The notes: a model not told the origin generated them from the letters alone. A DNA stretch of 7,605 bases from Bacteroidaceae bacterium (GCA_030843315.1 JAUUPT010000122.1:1-7605), one strand, 5' to 3'; positions 1-6,543 are shown, numbered from the stretch's first letter. Translations and numbers: made by a program.

Positions 1-339
1 TCTACTCCGGTAGGTGATATCTCGGAAGCTAAAGCCATCAAAGAGGTATTCGGTCAGCACGCTTATGAACTGAACATCAGTTCTACGAAGTCCATGACCG
101 GTCACTTGCTGGGTGCTGCCGGAGCCGTAGAAGCCATTGCAAGTATTCTTGCTATCAAGAATGGTATCATTCCTCCGACTATCAACCACGAAGAGGGTGA
201 TAATGACGAGAACATTGACTATGACCTGAACTTCACGTTCGGCAAAGCGCAGAAGCGCGAAGTGAACGTGGCTTTATCCAATACGTTTGGATTCGGTGGC
301 CATAACGCATGTGTTATTTTCAAGAAATACGCAGAATAA
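1..339 (+). CDS. fabF: 3-oxoacyl-[acyl-carrier-protein] synthase II, 3' end (partial)
   Basis: This is the last 112 codons of FabF (KAS II), the cytoplasmic condensing enzyme that extends acyl-ACP with malonyl-ACP in type II fatty acid synthesis. The reading frame is open from base 1. The visible part starts at STPVGD, just after the position of the first catalytic His. It contains the KSMTGH motif (visible residues 30-35), with Lys and the second catalytic His (equivalent to E. coli Lys335 and His340). Near the C-terminus is the GFGG gate loop (visible residues 97-100, F98 equivalent to Phe400), followed by HNA where E. coli has TNG. The protein ends in the family-typical FKK tail, so the 3' end is intact. 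The catalytic Cys and first His lie upstream of the window. rnc follows after 5 nt, an arrangement that suggests one transcript, with acpP probably upstream as in many bacteria (inference). FabB is the main alternative name, but the KSMTGHLLGAAGAVE stretch fits FabF better. Confidence 0.96.
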   Translation, partial: STPVGDISEAKAIKEVFGQHAYELNISSTKSMTGHLLGAAGAVEAIASILAIKNGIIPPTINHEEGDNDENIDYDLNFTFGKAQKREVNVALSNTFGFGGHNACVIFKKYAE

Positions 340-344
340 TAGTC

Positions 345-1238
345 GTGTTACGCAATCAAATAGACAAGATAAGGCTCCTATTCCATAAGGATAGAGAGTC
401 TTATCTTTGTTTTTATAAGATACTCGGCTTCTTTCCACGTGATATCCGGGTTTATCAGCAGGCACTACTGCATAAATCCACCTCCCTGCGTTCTGAAAAA
501 GGACGCCCCATCAACAACGAACGGTTGGAATTCCTGGGTGATGCCATACTCGACGCCATCGTGGGAGATATTGTATTCAAGCATTTCGAAGGCCGCCGCG
601 AAGGTTTCCTCACCAATACACGCTCCAAGATCGTGCAGCGGGAAACGCTGAACAAGCTGGCTGTGCAGATCGGCCTCGACAAACTGGTGAAATACTCCAC
701 CCGTTCCTCTTCACACAACAGTTATATGTACGGCAATGCCTTCGAAGCATTCATCGGTGCCATCTATCTGGACCAGGGCTACGACCGCTGCATGGAGTTT
801 ATGGTGAAGAAGATATTCAAGAATTACATCGACCTCGACAAGATGTCGCGCAAAGAGGTCAACTTCAAGTCGAAGCTCATTGAGTGGAGCCAAAAGAACA
901 AGATGAAGGTATCTTTTGAACTTATCGAGCAGTTCCTGGATGCCGATTATAATCCGATGTTCCATACCGAGGTACACGTCGAAGGCATTTCGGCAGGCAC
1001 CGGCACAGGATATTCCAAAAAGGAGTCGCAACAGAACGCTGCACAAATGGCTCTAAAGAAAATCAAGAACGACGATGCGTTCAAGGAAGAGATACAGGCT
1101 GCCAAGGAACGCAACCATCCCATAGAAACTTCCGCAGAAGAGGTTGCTGCGGAAGAAGAAAATCTGTTGGAACAAGAATGCCCTTCAGAACAGGAATCAG
1201 CCGAAGCAGATTCCCATCCTACGCCCTTGGACGACTAA
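345..1238 (+). CDS. rnc: Ribonuclease III
   Basis: RNase III cuts double-stranded RNA in rRNA maturation and mRNA decay, and acts as a dimer. With the GTG start at 345 the protein has 297 residues. The signature NERLEFLGDAIL is at residues 58-69, with E59, E62 and D66 matching E. coli E38, E41 and D45. The second half-site is GNAFEAFIGA (130-139), with E134 matching the essential E117 but N131 where E. coli has the metal ligand D114. A double-stranded RNA binding domain spans about 173-241, ending GTGYSKKESQQNAAQMALKKIK-like. Residues 242-297 form a Glu-rich, probably disordered tail. An ATG at 309 in the same frame would add 12 residues and overlap fabF by 31 nt. I prefer GTG 345 because it sits 5 nt after the fabF stop and gives the (M)LRNQIDKIRLLF start that I recall from Bacteroides homologues. 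The last 13 codons and the stop overlap the end of pfkA on the other strand. Confidence 0.95.
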   Translation: MLRNQIDKIRLLFHKDRESYLCFYKILGFFPRDIRVYQQALLHKSTSLRSEKGRPINNERLEFLGDAILDAIVGDIVFKHFEGRREGFLTNTRSKIVQRETLNKLAVQIGLDKLVKYSTRSSSHNSYMYGNAFEAFIGAIYLDQGYDRCMEFMVKKIFKNYIDLDKMSRKEVNFKSKLIEWSQKNKMKVSFELIEQFLDADYNPMFHTEVHVEGISAGTGTGYSKKESQQNAAQMALKKIKNDDAFKEEIQAAKERNHPIETSAEEVAAEEENLLEQECPSEQESAEADSHPTPLDD

Positions 1239-2207
1239 ATCAGTATCTTCGGTTACCAGCTTCAATTTGCCCGCAACCTCATCCAGAGGTGTGGAAGAAA
1301 TTTCATCTCCTTTCAGTGTAACCATACGCCCGAACTGTCCGGTCGCAATCAACTCCGTGGCATGACCGCCCATACGGGTAGACAAGTTGCGGTCGAAAGG
1401 CGTAGGCGAGCCACCACGCTGAATATATCCCAATACCGTTTCGCGGGTTTCGATGCCTGTCTCGTATTCTATCTCCTGCGCAATGTACTCGGCAGCACGC
1501 TTCCGGCCGTCCGTCAGGATGCCTTCGGCAACAACTACGATGGAATAGGGTTTTCCTTTCTTCAAGCGGTTCAGGATGGTTTCGCCGATGTTATGGATAT
1601 TATAGGGTATTTCCGGTATCAGAATAACGTCGCCGCCGCCTGCCATACCGGAGTACAGGGCAATCCATCCGGCTTTATGCCCCATCACTTCAATCACCAT
1701 CACACGCTTGTGCGAACTGGCAGTAGAGTGCAGTCGGTCGATGGCATCCGTGGCAATGCTGACGGCAGAATCGAAGCCGAAGGAGATATCGGTTCCCCAA
1801 ATATCATTATCGATGGTTTTGGGTACGGAAACCACATTCAGCCCCATAGCGGCGAGCTTTGCCGCAGTCTTTTGCGTGCCGTTGCCGCCGATGCAGACAA
1901 TGCAGTCCAATCCAAGTTCTTTTACATTCTCTTCTATCAGCGCCGGTTTGTTTACATCGGATATCACTCCGTTCTTCTTGAACGGTTTCTCGCGGGAAGT
2001 GCCCAGCATGGTGCCTCCGAGATTCAATAATCCCGACAAAGACTTATCGGTAAAAGACTCCACATCTTTGGTCAGCAATCCCTGGAAACCGCTGTGAATA
2101 CCAATCACTTCCATTCCATAATGGTTAATGGCTGTTTTGCATACACCACGAATCGTAGCGTTGATGCCGGGACAGTCGCCTCCTGAAGTCAATATACCTA
2201 TTCTCAT
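1197..2207 (-). CDS. pfkA: 6-phosphofructokinase (group III / mixed-substrate type)
   Basis: Phosphofructokinase phosphorylates fructose 6-phosphate at C1, the committed step of glycolysis, in the cytoplasm. The 336-residue length is normal. Motifs in order: the phosphate-binding GGDCPGIN (9-16), GGNGT (107-111), PKTIDND (129-135) with catalytic D133, MGHKAGW (175-181), IPE (197-199) and GYIQRGGSPTPFDR (260-273). In this fold the donor is read from two sites. G110 (E. coli Gly104) is the ATP-type residue, since pyrophosphate enzymes have Asp there. K130 (E. coli Gly124) is typical of the mixed-substrate group III. ATP is therefore the more likely donor. N109 stands where E. coli has Asp103. 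The protein ends in RRMGICFG, a normal family C-terminus, so the overlap with rnc is not due to read-through of pfkA. It is transcribed divergently from the GH3 gene. Bacteroides genomes usually hold further PFK genes, so this copy may be specialised (background knowledge). Confidence 0.95.
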   Translation of the reverse strand: MRIGILTSGGDCPGINATIRGVCKTAINHYGMEVIGIHSGFQGLLTKDVESFTDKSLSGLLNLGGTMLGTSREKPFKKNGVISDVNKPALIEENVKELGLDCIVCIGGNGTQKTAAKLAAMGLNVVSVPKTIDNDIWGTDISFGFDSAVSIATDAIDRLHSTASSHKRVMVIEVMGHKAGWIALYSGMAGGGDVILIPEIPYNIHNIGETILNRLKKGKPYSIVVVAEGILTDGRKRAAEYIAQEIEYETGIETRETVLGYIQRGGSPTPFDRNLSTRMGGHATELIATGQFGRMVTLKGDEISSTPLDEVAGKLKLVTEDTDLVVQGRRMGICFG

Positions 2208-2250
2208 GGCAAATATGTTTAAATGGCGTTTCTTTTTACTTATACGGACG

Positions 2251-2258
2251 TAAAGATA
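2251..2258 (-). promoter_or_regulatory. Possible pfkA -7 element (weak)
   Basis: On the minus strand these bases read TATCTTTA, one mismatch from the Bacteroides -7 consensus TAnnTTTG, about 44 nt upstream of the pfkA start. I see no TTTG at the expected -33 position, only a T-rich tract (A-rich on the plus strand, 2259-2276). A second one-mismatch site (CATATTTG, 2217 to 2210) lies only 2 nt before the start codon and would leave almost no leader. Neither is firm. Confidence 0.22.
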
Positions 2259-2300
2259 GAAAAAAAACAGAAAAAAGATAGAGATGCCAATAAATAAGAT

Positions 2301-2308
2301 TATTTTTG
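2301..2308 (+). promoter_or_regulatory. Candidate Bacteroides-type -7 promoter element for the GH3 gene
   Basis: The bases TATTTTTG match TAnnTTTG, the -7 consensus used by the primary sigma factor of Bacteroides, exactly. The element lies 28 nt before the ATG at 2337, so a transcript starting a few bases downstream would carry a leader of about 20-25 nt. No TTTG is present 19-21 nt upstream, so the -33 element is missing or degenerate. The A-rich stretch at 2253-2280 may help upstream contacts (inference). Confidence 0.45.
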
Positions 2309-2336
2309 CGCTTTAAATTAGATTTCAACAAGAACG

Positions 2337-3848
2337 ATGAATATAACAAAGTTTCTGAATAAGGTATATTTTACCCCCCGTCTGAAAGAAATCGAACAAT
2401 ACACCAGCCACGCCGGTGAATTGCAACAACGCGTATTACAGCGCCTCCTCCGCATGGCGGCAGGCACTGAATGGGGAAAGAAATATGATTATGCCTCTAT
2501 CCGTACTTACGAAGATTTCAAGAATCGTCTCCCTATACAAACCTACGAAGAAATAAAGCCCTACGTAACACGTCTCCGCACCGGCGAGCAGAATTTGCTC
2601 TGGCCGTCGGAAATACGGTGGTTTGCCAAGTCGTCGGGCACAACCAATGATAAAAGCAAGTTCCTGCCCGTCAGCAGGGAGTCCTTGCACGACACACATT
2701 ACAAAGGAGGCAGGGATGCCGTTGCCGTCTACCTGGCACAGAATCCCGAGAGCCGTTTCTTCTCCGGTAAGGGGCTTATCCTGGGAGGTAGCCATGCGCC
2801 CAACCTAAATACCAACCACAGCCTTGTAGGCGACCTTTCCGCCATCCTGATAGAAAACATCAACCCGCTGGTGAACTTTGCCCGCGTACCGAGCAAGCAA
2901 ACCGCCTTGATGGAGCACTTTGAACCGAAGATGGAAGCCATCGCCCGGGAAACCATCCATAGCAACGTCAGCAGCCTTTCCGGCGTGCCTTCCTGGATGC
3001 TCGTGCTCATCAAGCATATACTCGAAAAGACGGGCAAGCAAAGCCTGGATGAGGTATGGCCCAACCTGGAAGTATTCTTCCACGGTGGTGTAGCCTTCAC
3101 GCCCTACCGCGAGCAATATAAAGAGGTAATCCGCAGCAGCAATATGCACTACGTGGAGACTTACAATGCCTCCGAAGGCTACTTCGGCACGCAGAACGAC
3201 CCGAACGACCCGTCCATGCTGCTGATGATAGACTATGGTATCTTCTACGAATTCATCCCGATGGAAGACATCGAGAAAGAGAATCCCCGCACCTGCTGCC
3301 TCGAAGAAGTAGAACTGAACAAGAATTACGCAATGGTCATCTCCACCTCTGCCGGTCTGTGGCGATACATGATTGGAGACACGGTAAGGTTTACCCATAA
3401 AAATCCCTACAAGTTCGTCATCACAGGACGCACCAAGCATTACATCAATGCCTTCGGCGAAGAGCTGATTGTGGACAATGCAGAAAAAGGACTTGCCAAA
3501 GCATGCGCGGAAACCGGTGCGCAGATTGTGGACTACTCTGCCGCCCCCGTCTTTATGGATAAGCACGCCAAGTGCCGCCACCAATGGCTGATAGAGTTTG
3601 CGCAGATGCCGGACAGCCTGGAACGCTTTGCCCGGATACTGGACGACACTTTGAAGGAAGTCAACTCCGACTACGAAGCCAAACGCCAGAACAATTTGGC
3701 ACTGCAACCGCTCGAAGTAGTCGTTGCCCGCAAAGACCTGTTCCACAACTGGCTGGACAGCAAAGGGAAACTGGGCGGACAACACAAAGTGCCACGCCTC
3801 AGCAATACAAGAAAGTACATCGAAGAGATGCTAAGGCTGAACAAGTAG
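2337..3848 (+). CDS. GH3 family acyl-adenylating protein (auxin-responsive GH3 homologue)
   Basis: This 503-residue protein belongs to the GH3 family, part of the ANL (acyl-CoA synthetase/NRPS adenylation/luciferase) superfamily. Plant members such as JAR1 adenylate a carboxylic acid with ATP and transfer it to an amino acid. The ATP-binding motifs are all present: SSGTT (99-103, followed by NDKSK), YNASEGYFG (276-284, the acyl-adenylate motif with E280), and GLWRYMIGD (340-348) ending in D348, the ribose-contacting Asp. A hinge-like TGRTKHYINAFGEEL (363-377) leads to the C-terminal lid domain. There is no signal peptide or membrane segment, so it should be cytoplasmic. It has its own promoter region, divergent from pfkA, and converges on mnmA, so context gives no pathway. 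The acid and amine substrates are unknown. Intact motifs argue for an active enzyme, but calling it auxin-related would be only by homology. Confidence 0.9.
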   Translation: MNITKFLNKVYFTPRLKEIEQYTSHAGELQQRVLQRLLRMAAGTEWGKKYDYASIRTYEDFKNRLPIQTYEEIKPYVTRLRTGEQNLLWPSEIRWFAKSSGTTNDKSKFLPVSRESLHDTHYKGGRDAVAVYLAQNPESRFFSGKGLILGGSHAPNLNTNHSLVGDLSAILIENINPLVNFARVPSKQTALMEHFEPKMEAIARETIHSNVSSLSGVPSWMLVLIKHILEKTGKQSLDEVWPNLEVFFHGGVAFTPYREQYKEVIRSSNMHYVETYNASEGYFGTQNDPNDPSMLLMIDYGIFYEFIPMEDIEKENPRTCCLEEVELNKNYAMVISTSAGLWRYMIGDTVRFTHKNPYKFVITGRTKHYINAFGEELIVDNAEKGLAKACAETGAQIVDYSAAPVFMDKHAKCRHQWLIEFAQMPDSLERFARILDDTLKEVNSDYEAKRQNNLALQPLEVVVARKDLFHNWLDSKGKLGGQHKVPRLSNTRKYIEEMLRLNK

Positions 3849-3873
3849 CTTCATCCTCAACCGAAGGGGGAAG
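3849..3873. terminator. Possible bidirectional hairpin between GH3 and mnmA
   Basis: The 26-bp gap between the GH3 stop and the mnmA stop (convergent genes) can fold almost entirely into an imperfect hairpin. CTTC (3849-3852) pairs with GAAG (3870-3873). After an A/G mismatch, TCCT (3854-3857) pairs with AGGG (3865-3868), with one G-T wobble, around a loop of 7 nt. No T-tract follows on either strand, so it is not a classical intrinsic terminator. Its position, filling the gap between two 3' ends, is the main support. Confidence 0.35.
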
Positions 3874-3874
3874 A

Positions 3875-4927
3875 TTACACGATAATTCCCCCACCCAGCA
3901 ACAGTCCGCTTTCATCGTAAAAAGCGGCCGCCTGCCCCGACGCAATAGATTCCAAAGGCTCTATCAACCGCACGTGCAGCAGCCCTTCCGCCGTAAGCGC
4001 CACCCGGCAACGGTTTGCCTGCTTGCGATAGCGGATTTTCACAATTACTTCCGTAGCACCCAGCACACGGCTATCCTCCACCAGATTCCATTCTTTCAGA
4101 TACATTTCTCCCTTATATAAGGAAGAAAGCGGAGCCAGCACCACCTCATTTCTTTCGACAGAGATTTCTTTGACGAATACCGCCTTGTTCAGTTGGATGC
4201 CCAAGCCCCTACGCTGGCCGATGGTATAGAAAGGATACCCCTCGTGCCAACCCAGGAAGTCCCCGTTTTCATCAAGGAACTTTCCCTTTCCGGGCAGTTG
4301 CCCTACCGGTACTTCACGTTTCAGGAAAGAACGATAGTCCAGGGGGCAGAAGCATACGCCGATGCTGTCTTTCTTCGTCGCCACACGCTCAAAGCCACGG
4401 GCAGCGGCATAGGCACGAGCATCGTTCTTGGTGAGTTCGCCCATCGGGAGAAGCATACGCCGCAAGATGTCCTGCCGTAATCCCCACAGAAAGAATGTCT
4501 GGTCTTTGTCCCTATCGGCGGCAGGAGCTATGTAGTATTTATCATCTGACAGGACTTTACGCACATAGTGTCCGGTCGAAATCCAATAAATTCCCTTTTC
4601 ATCAGCAATCTTTGCCAGCAGCGCCCACTTCAGTTCATTGTTGCAAAGCGTGCAGGGCACAGGAGTACGCCCCGCCAGGTATTCATCGAGGAAGTAGCGA
4701 ATAATGCGCGAGCGGAACACCTGCCGTGCATCGTAAGTGATATGTTCTATCCCTAACCTTGCAGCCAGTGCACGCGCATCTTCCAGATACTCCGTCCGCC
4801 CCTCCGCTTCATAGAAACGGAAAGTCACGCCGATGACTTCATAGCCCGCCTCCTGCAACTTCATGGCAGCCACGGAACTGTCCGTACCGCCGCTCATACC
4901 CAATACTACACGTTCTTTCGCTTTCAT
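3875..4927 (-). CDS. mnmA: tRNA-specific 2-thiouridylase MnmA
   Basis: MnmA thiolates uridine 34 of tRNA Lys, Glu and Gln, using ATP to activate the base and sulfur delivered through a relay. From the ATG at 4927 it has 350 residues. The PP-loop SGGTDSS is at 12-18 (most family members have SGGVDSS). Other landmarks are PCTLCN (91-96) with C95 at the catalytic nucleophile position (E. coli Cys102), TGHYVR (118-123), the KDQTFFLW stretch (141-148), GVCF (190-193) with C192 matching E. coli Cys199, then GQRRGLGIQ and a C-terminal beta-barrel region ending GGGIIV. C92 and C194 are extra cysteines next to the catalytic ones. The frame stays open upstream to an ATG at 5014, but those 29 codons encode a leucine-rich, signal-like stretch that makes no sense on a cytosolic tRNA enzyme, and the PP-loop normally starts about 10 residues from the N-terminus. 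Bacteroides often carry several mnmA paralogues (background knowledge), so this may be one of several. Confidence 0.92.
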   Translation of the reverse strand: MKAKERVVLGMSGGTDSSVAAMKLQEAGYEVIGVTFRFYEAEGRTEYLEDARALAARLGIEHITYDARQVFRSRIIRYFLDEYLAGRTPVPCTLCNNELKWALLAKIADEKGIYWISTGHYVRKVLSDDKYYIAPAADRDKDQTFFLWGLRQDILRRMLLPMGELTKNDARAYAAARGFERVATKKDSIGVCFCPLDYRSFLKREVPVGQLPGKGKFLDENGDFLGWHEGYPFYTIGQRRGLGIQLNKAVFVKEISVERNEVVLAPLSSLYKGEMYLKEWNLVEDSRVLGATEVIVKIRYRKQANRCRVALTAEGLLHVRLIEPLESIASGQAAAFYDESGLLLGGGIIV

Positions 4928-4932
4928 AGCGG

Positions 4933-4940
4933 CAAAAATA
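4933..4940 (-). promoter_or_regulatory. Candidate mnmA -7 element very close to the start codon
   Basis: On the minus strand these bases read TATTTTTG, an exact TAnnTTTG match, ending only 5 nt before the ATG at 4927. If it is used, transcription would start within a few bases of the start codon and the mRNA would be nearly leaderless. A one-mismatch site, TTTCTTTG, lies just upstream (4948 to 4941). No -33 TTTG is seen at the expected spacing. AT-rich sequence alone could produce the match. Confidence 0.3.
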
Positions 4941-5024
4941 CAAAGAAATAGCAAAAGAAGGGGAAGCAGCAGGCTCTTAGCTTTAAAAAATCTTACCAAG
5001 AAACGTATCTTCACAGATTTATTA

Positions 5025-5032
5025 TACCTTTG
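5025..5032 (+). promoter_or_regulatory. Candidate Bacteroides-type -7 promoter element for cysS
   Basis: The bases TACCTTTG fit TAnnTTTG exactly, 30 nt before the cysS ATG at 5063, which would give a leader of roughly 25 nt. The -33 position has no clear TTTG. The site lies upstream of the long in-frame mnmA extension (ATG at 5014), in the middle of the divergent region, where a promoter is expected. Confidence 0.5.
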
Positions 5033-5062
5033 TGCTCTTAAAAGAATTAATATTCAAACGTT

Positions 5063-6538
5063 ATGGAACATCAACTGACGATTTACAACACCTTAGATAG
5101 AAGAAAGGAGTTATTCGTGCCTCTGCACGCTCCGCATGTAGGCATGTATGTTTGCGGACCGACTGTTTACGGCGACCCGCACTTGGGGCATGCACGTCCT
5201 GCCATTACTTTTGATTTGCTTTTCCGCTACCTCACCCAGTTGGGATATAAGGTGCGCTACGTGCGCAACATCACCGACGTGGGCCATCTGGAGCACGATG
5301 CCGACGAAGGCGAGGACAAGATTGCCAAGAAGGCACGCCTGGAACAGTTGGAGCCGATGGAAGTGGCACAATACTACATCAACCGCTACCACAAGGCAAT
5401 GGAAGCGCTGAACGTACTCTCCCCCAGCATTGAGCCGCACGCCAGCGGGCACATCATAGAGCAGATAGAGCTTGTGAAGGAGATTCTGAAGAACGGATAT
5501 GCCTACGAAAGCGAAGGTTCGGTATACTTCGACGTAGAGAAATACAATAAAGACCATCACTACGGCAAACTCTCCGGGCGTAACCTGGACGACGTACTGA
5601 ACACCACCCGCGAACTGGACGGACAAAGCGAGAAACACAACCCCGCCGACTTCGCCCTGTGGAAGAATGCACAGCCGGAGCACATCATGCGCTGGCCTTC
5701 ACCCTGGGGAAACGGTTTCCCCGGCTGGCACTGCGAATGTACGGCGATGGGAAAGAAATACCTGGGTGAACACTTCGACATTCACGGCGGCGGCATGGAC
5801 CTCATCTTCCCGCACCACGAATGCGAGATTGCACAGTCGGTAGCCTCGCAAGGCAGCGACATGGTGCACTACTGGATGCACAACAACATGATTACCATCA
5901 ACGGACAGAAGATGGGCAAGAGCCTGGGCAACTTCATCACGCTGGAAGAGTTCTTCACCGGAACGAACAAGTCGCTGACGCAGGCCTACAGCCCCATGAC
6001 CATCCGCTTCTTCATCCTGCAAGCGCACTACCGCAGCACGGTGGACTTCAGCAACGAAGCCCTGCAAGCTGCCGAAAAGGGACTGGCACGACTGATGGAC
6101 GCCATCCACGGACTGGAAAAGATTACGCCTGCCGCCACTTCGACGGTAGACGTGAAGCCCTTGCGCGAGAAGTGCTACGAGGCGATGAACGACGACCTGA
6201 ACTCTCCGATAGTCATCGCCCACCTCTTCGACGGTGCAAGAATGATCAACAATATCATTGCCGGAAACGACACCATCACCACCGACGACCTGAAGGAACT
6301 GAAAGAAACGTTCCACCTCTTCAGCTTCGACATCTTGGGATTGAGCGAGGACAATGCCTCCAACGAGGAGCGCGAAGCCGCCTTCGGCAAGGTAGTGGAC
6401 ATGTTGCTGGAAGAGCGCATGAAGGCAAAAGCCAATAAGGACTGGGCTACTTCTGACAAGATTCGTAACGAACTTACCGCACTCGGATTCGAGATTAAGG
6501 ACGGTAAGGACGGATGCGAATGGAAGCTGAATAAGTAG
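5063..6538 (+). CDS. cysS: Cysteinyl-tRNA synthetase
   Basis: CysRS is the class I synthetase that charges tRNA-Cys with cysteine in the cytoplasm. The protein has 491 residues (E. coli has 461) and looks complete. The HIGH motif is HLGH at 40-43 within GDPHLGHARP, and the KMSKS motif is KMGKS at 283-287 (followed by LGNF, as is standard for CysRS). The zinc site that selects cysteine is intact: C31 in YVCGPTVY, C226 in GWHCECTAMG, H251 and E255 in FPHHECEIAQ, matching E. coli C28, C209, H234 and E238. C224 and C254 are extra cysteines beside these ligands, where E. coli has Ile and Asn. The C-terminal third carries the helical DALR-like and anticodon-binding region, ending in GFEIKDGKDGCEWKLNK, typical of the family. 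It is transcribed divergently from mnmA and ends 5 nt from the stop of the convergent membrane-protein gene. Confidence 0.97.
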   Translation: MEHQLTIYNTLDRRKELFVPLHAPHVGMYVCGPTVYGDPHLGHARPAITFDLLFRYLTQLGYKVRYVRNITDVGHLEHDADEGEDKIAKKARLEQLEPMEVAQYYINRYHKAMEALNVLSPSIEPHASGHIIEQIELVKEILKNGYAYESEGSVYFDVEKYNKDHHYGKLSGRNLDDVLNTTRELDGQSEKHNPADFALWKNAQPEHIMRWPSPWGNGFPGWHCECTAMGKKYLGEHFDIHGGGMDLIFPHHECEIAQSVASQGSDMVHYWMHNNMITINGQKMGKSLGNFITLEEFFTGTNKSLTQAYSPMTIRFFILQAHYRSTVDFSNEALQAAEKGLARLMDAIHGLEKITPAATSTVDVKPLREKCYEAMNDDLNSPIVIAHLFDGARMINNIIAGNDTITTDDLKELKETFHLFSFDILGLSEDNASNEEREAAFGKVVDMLLEERMKAKANKDWATSDKIRNELTALGFEIKDGKDGCEWKLNK

Positions 6539-6543
6539 GAGAC

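Noticed and set aside
1362..2030. Plus-strand open frame of 222 codons opposite pfkA
   Set aside because: It lies wholly inside a well-supported pfkA and has no conserved motif.
2208..2336. Riboswitch or small RNA in the pfkA/GH3 divergent gap
   Set aside because: The gap is A/T-rich with no stable stem that I can find. Promoter elements explain it well enough.
2805..3785. Long minus-strand open frame (326 codons) opposite the GH3 gene
   Set aside because: It mirrors the codon structure of GH3, has no recognisable motif and shows no domain of its own. The plus-strand frame has clear family motifs across the same bases.
5821..6438. Plus-strand out-of-frame open frame rich in His and Arg inside cysS
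   Set aside because: The composition is what a frame shift of the cysS codons would give, and the CysRS frame continues intact through the region.
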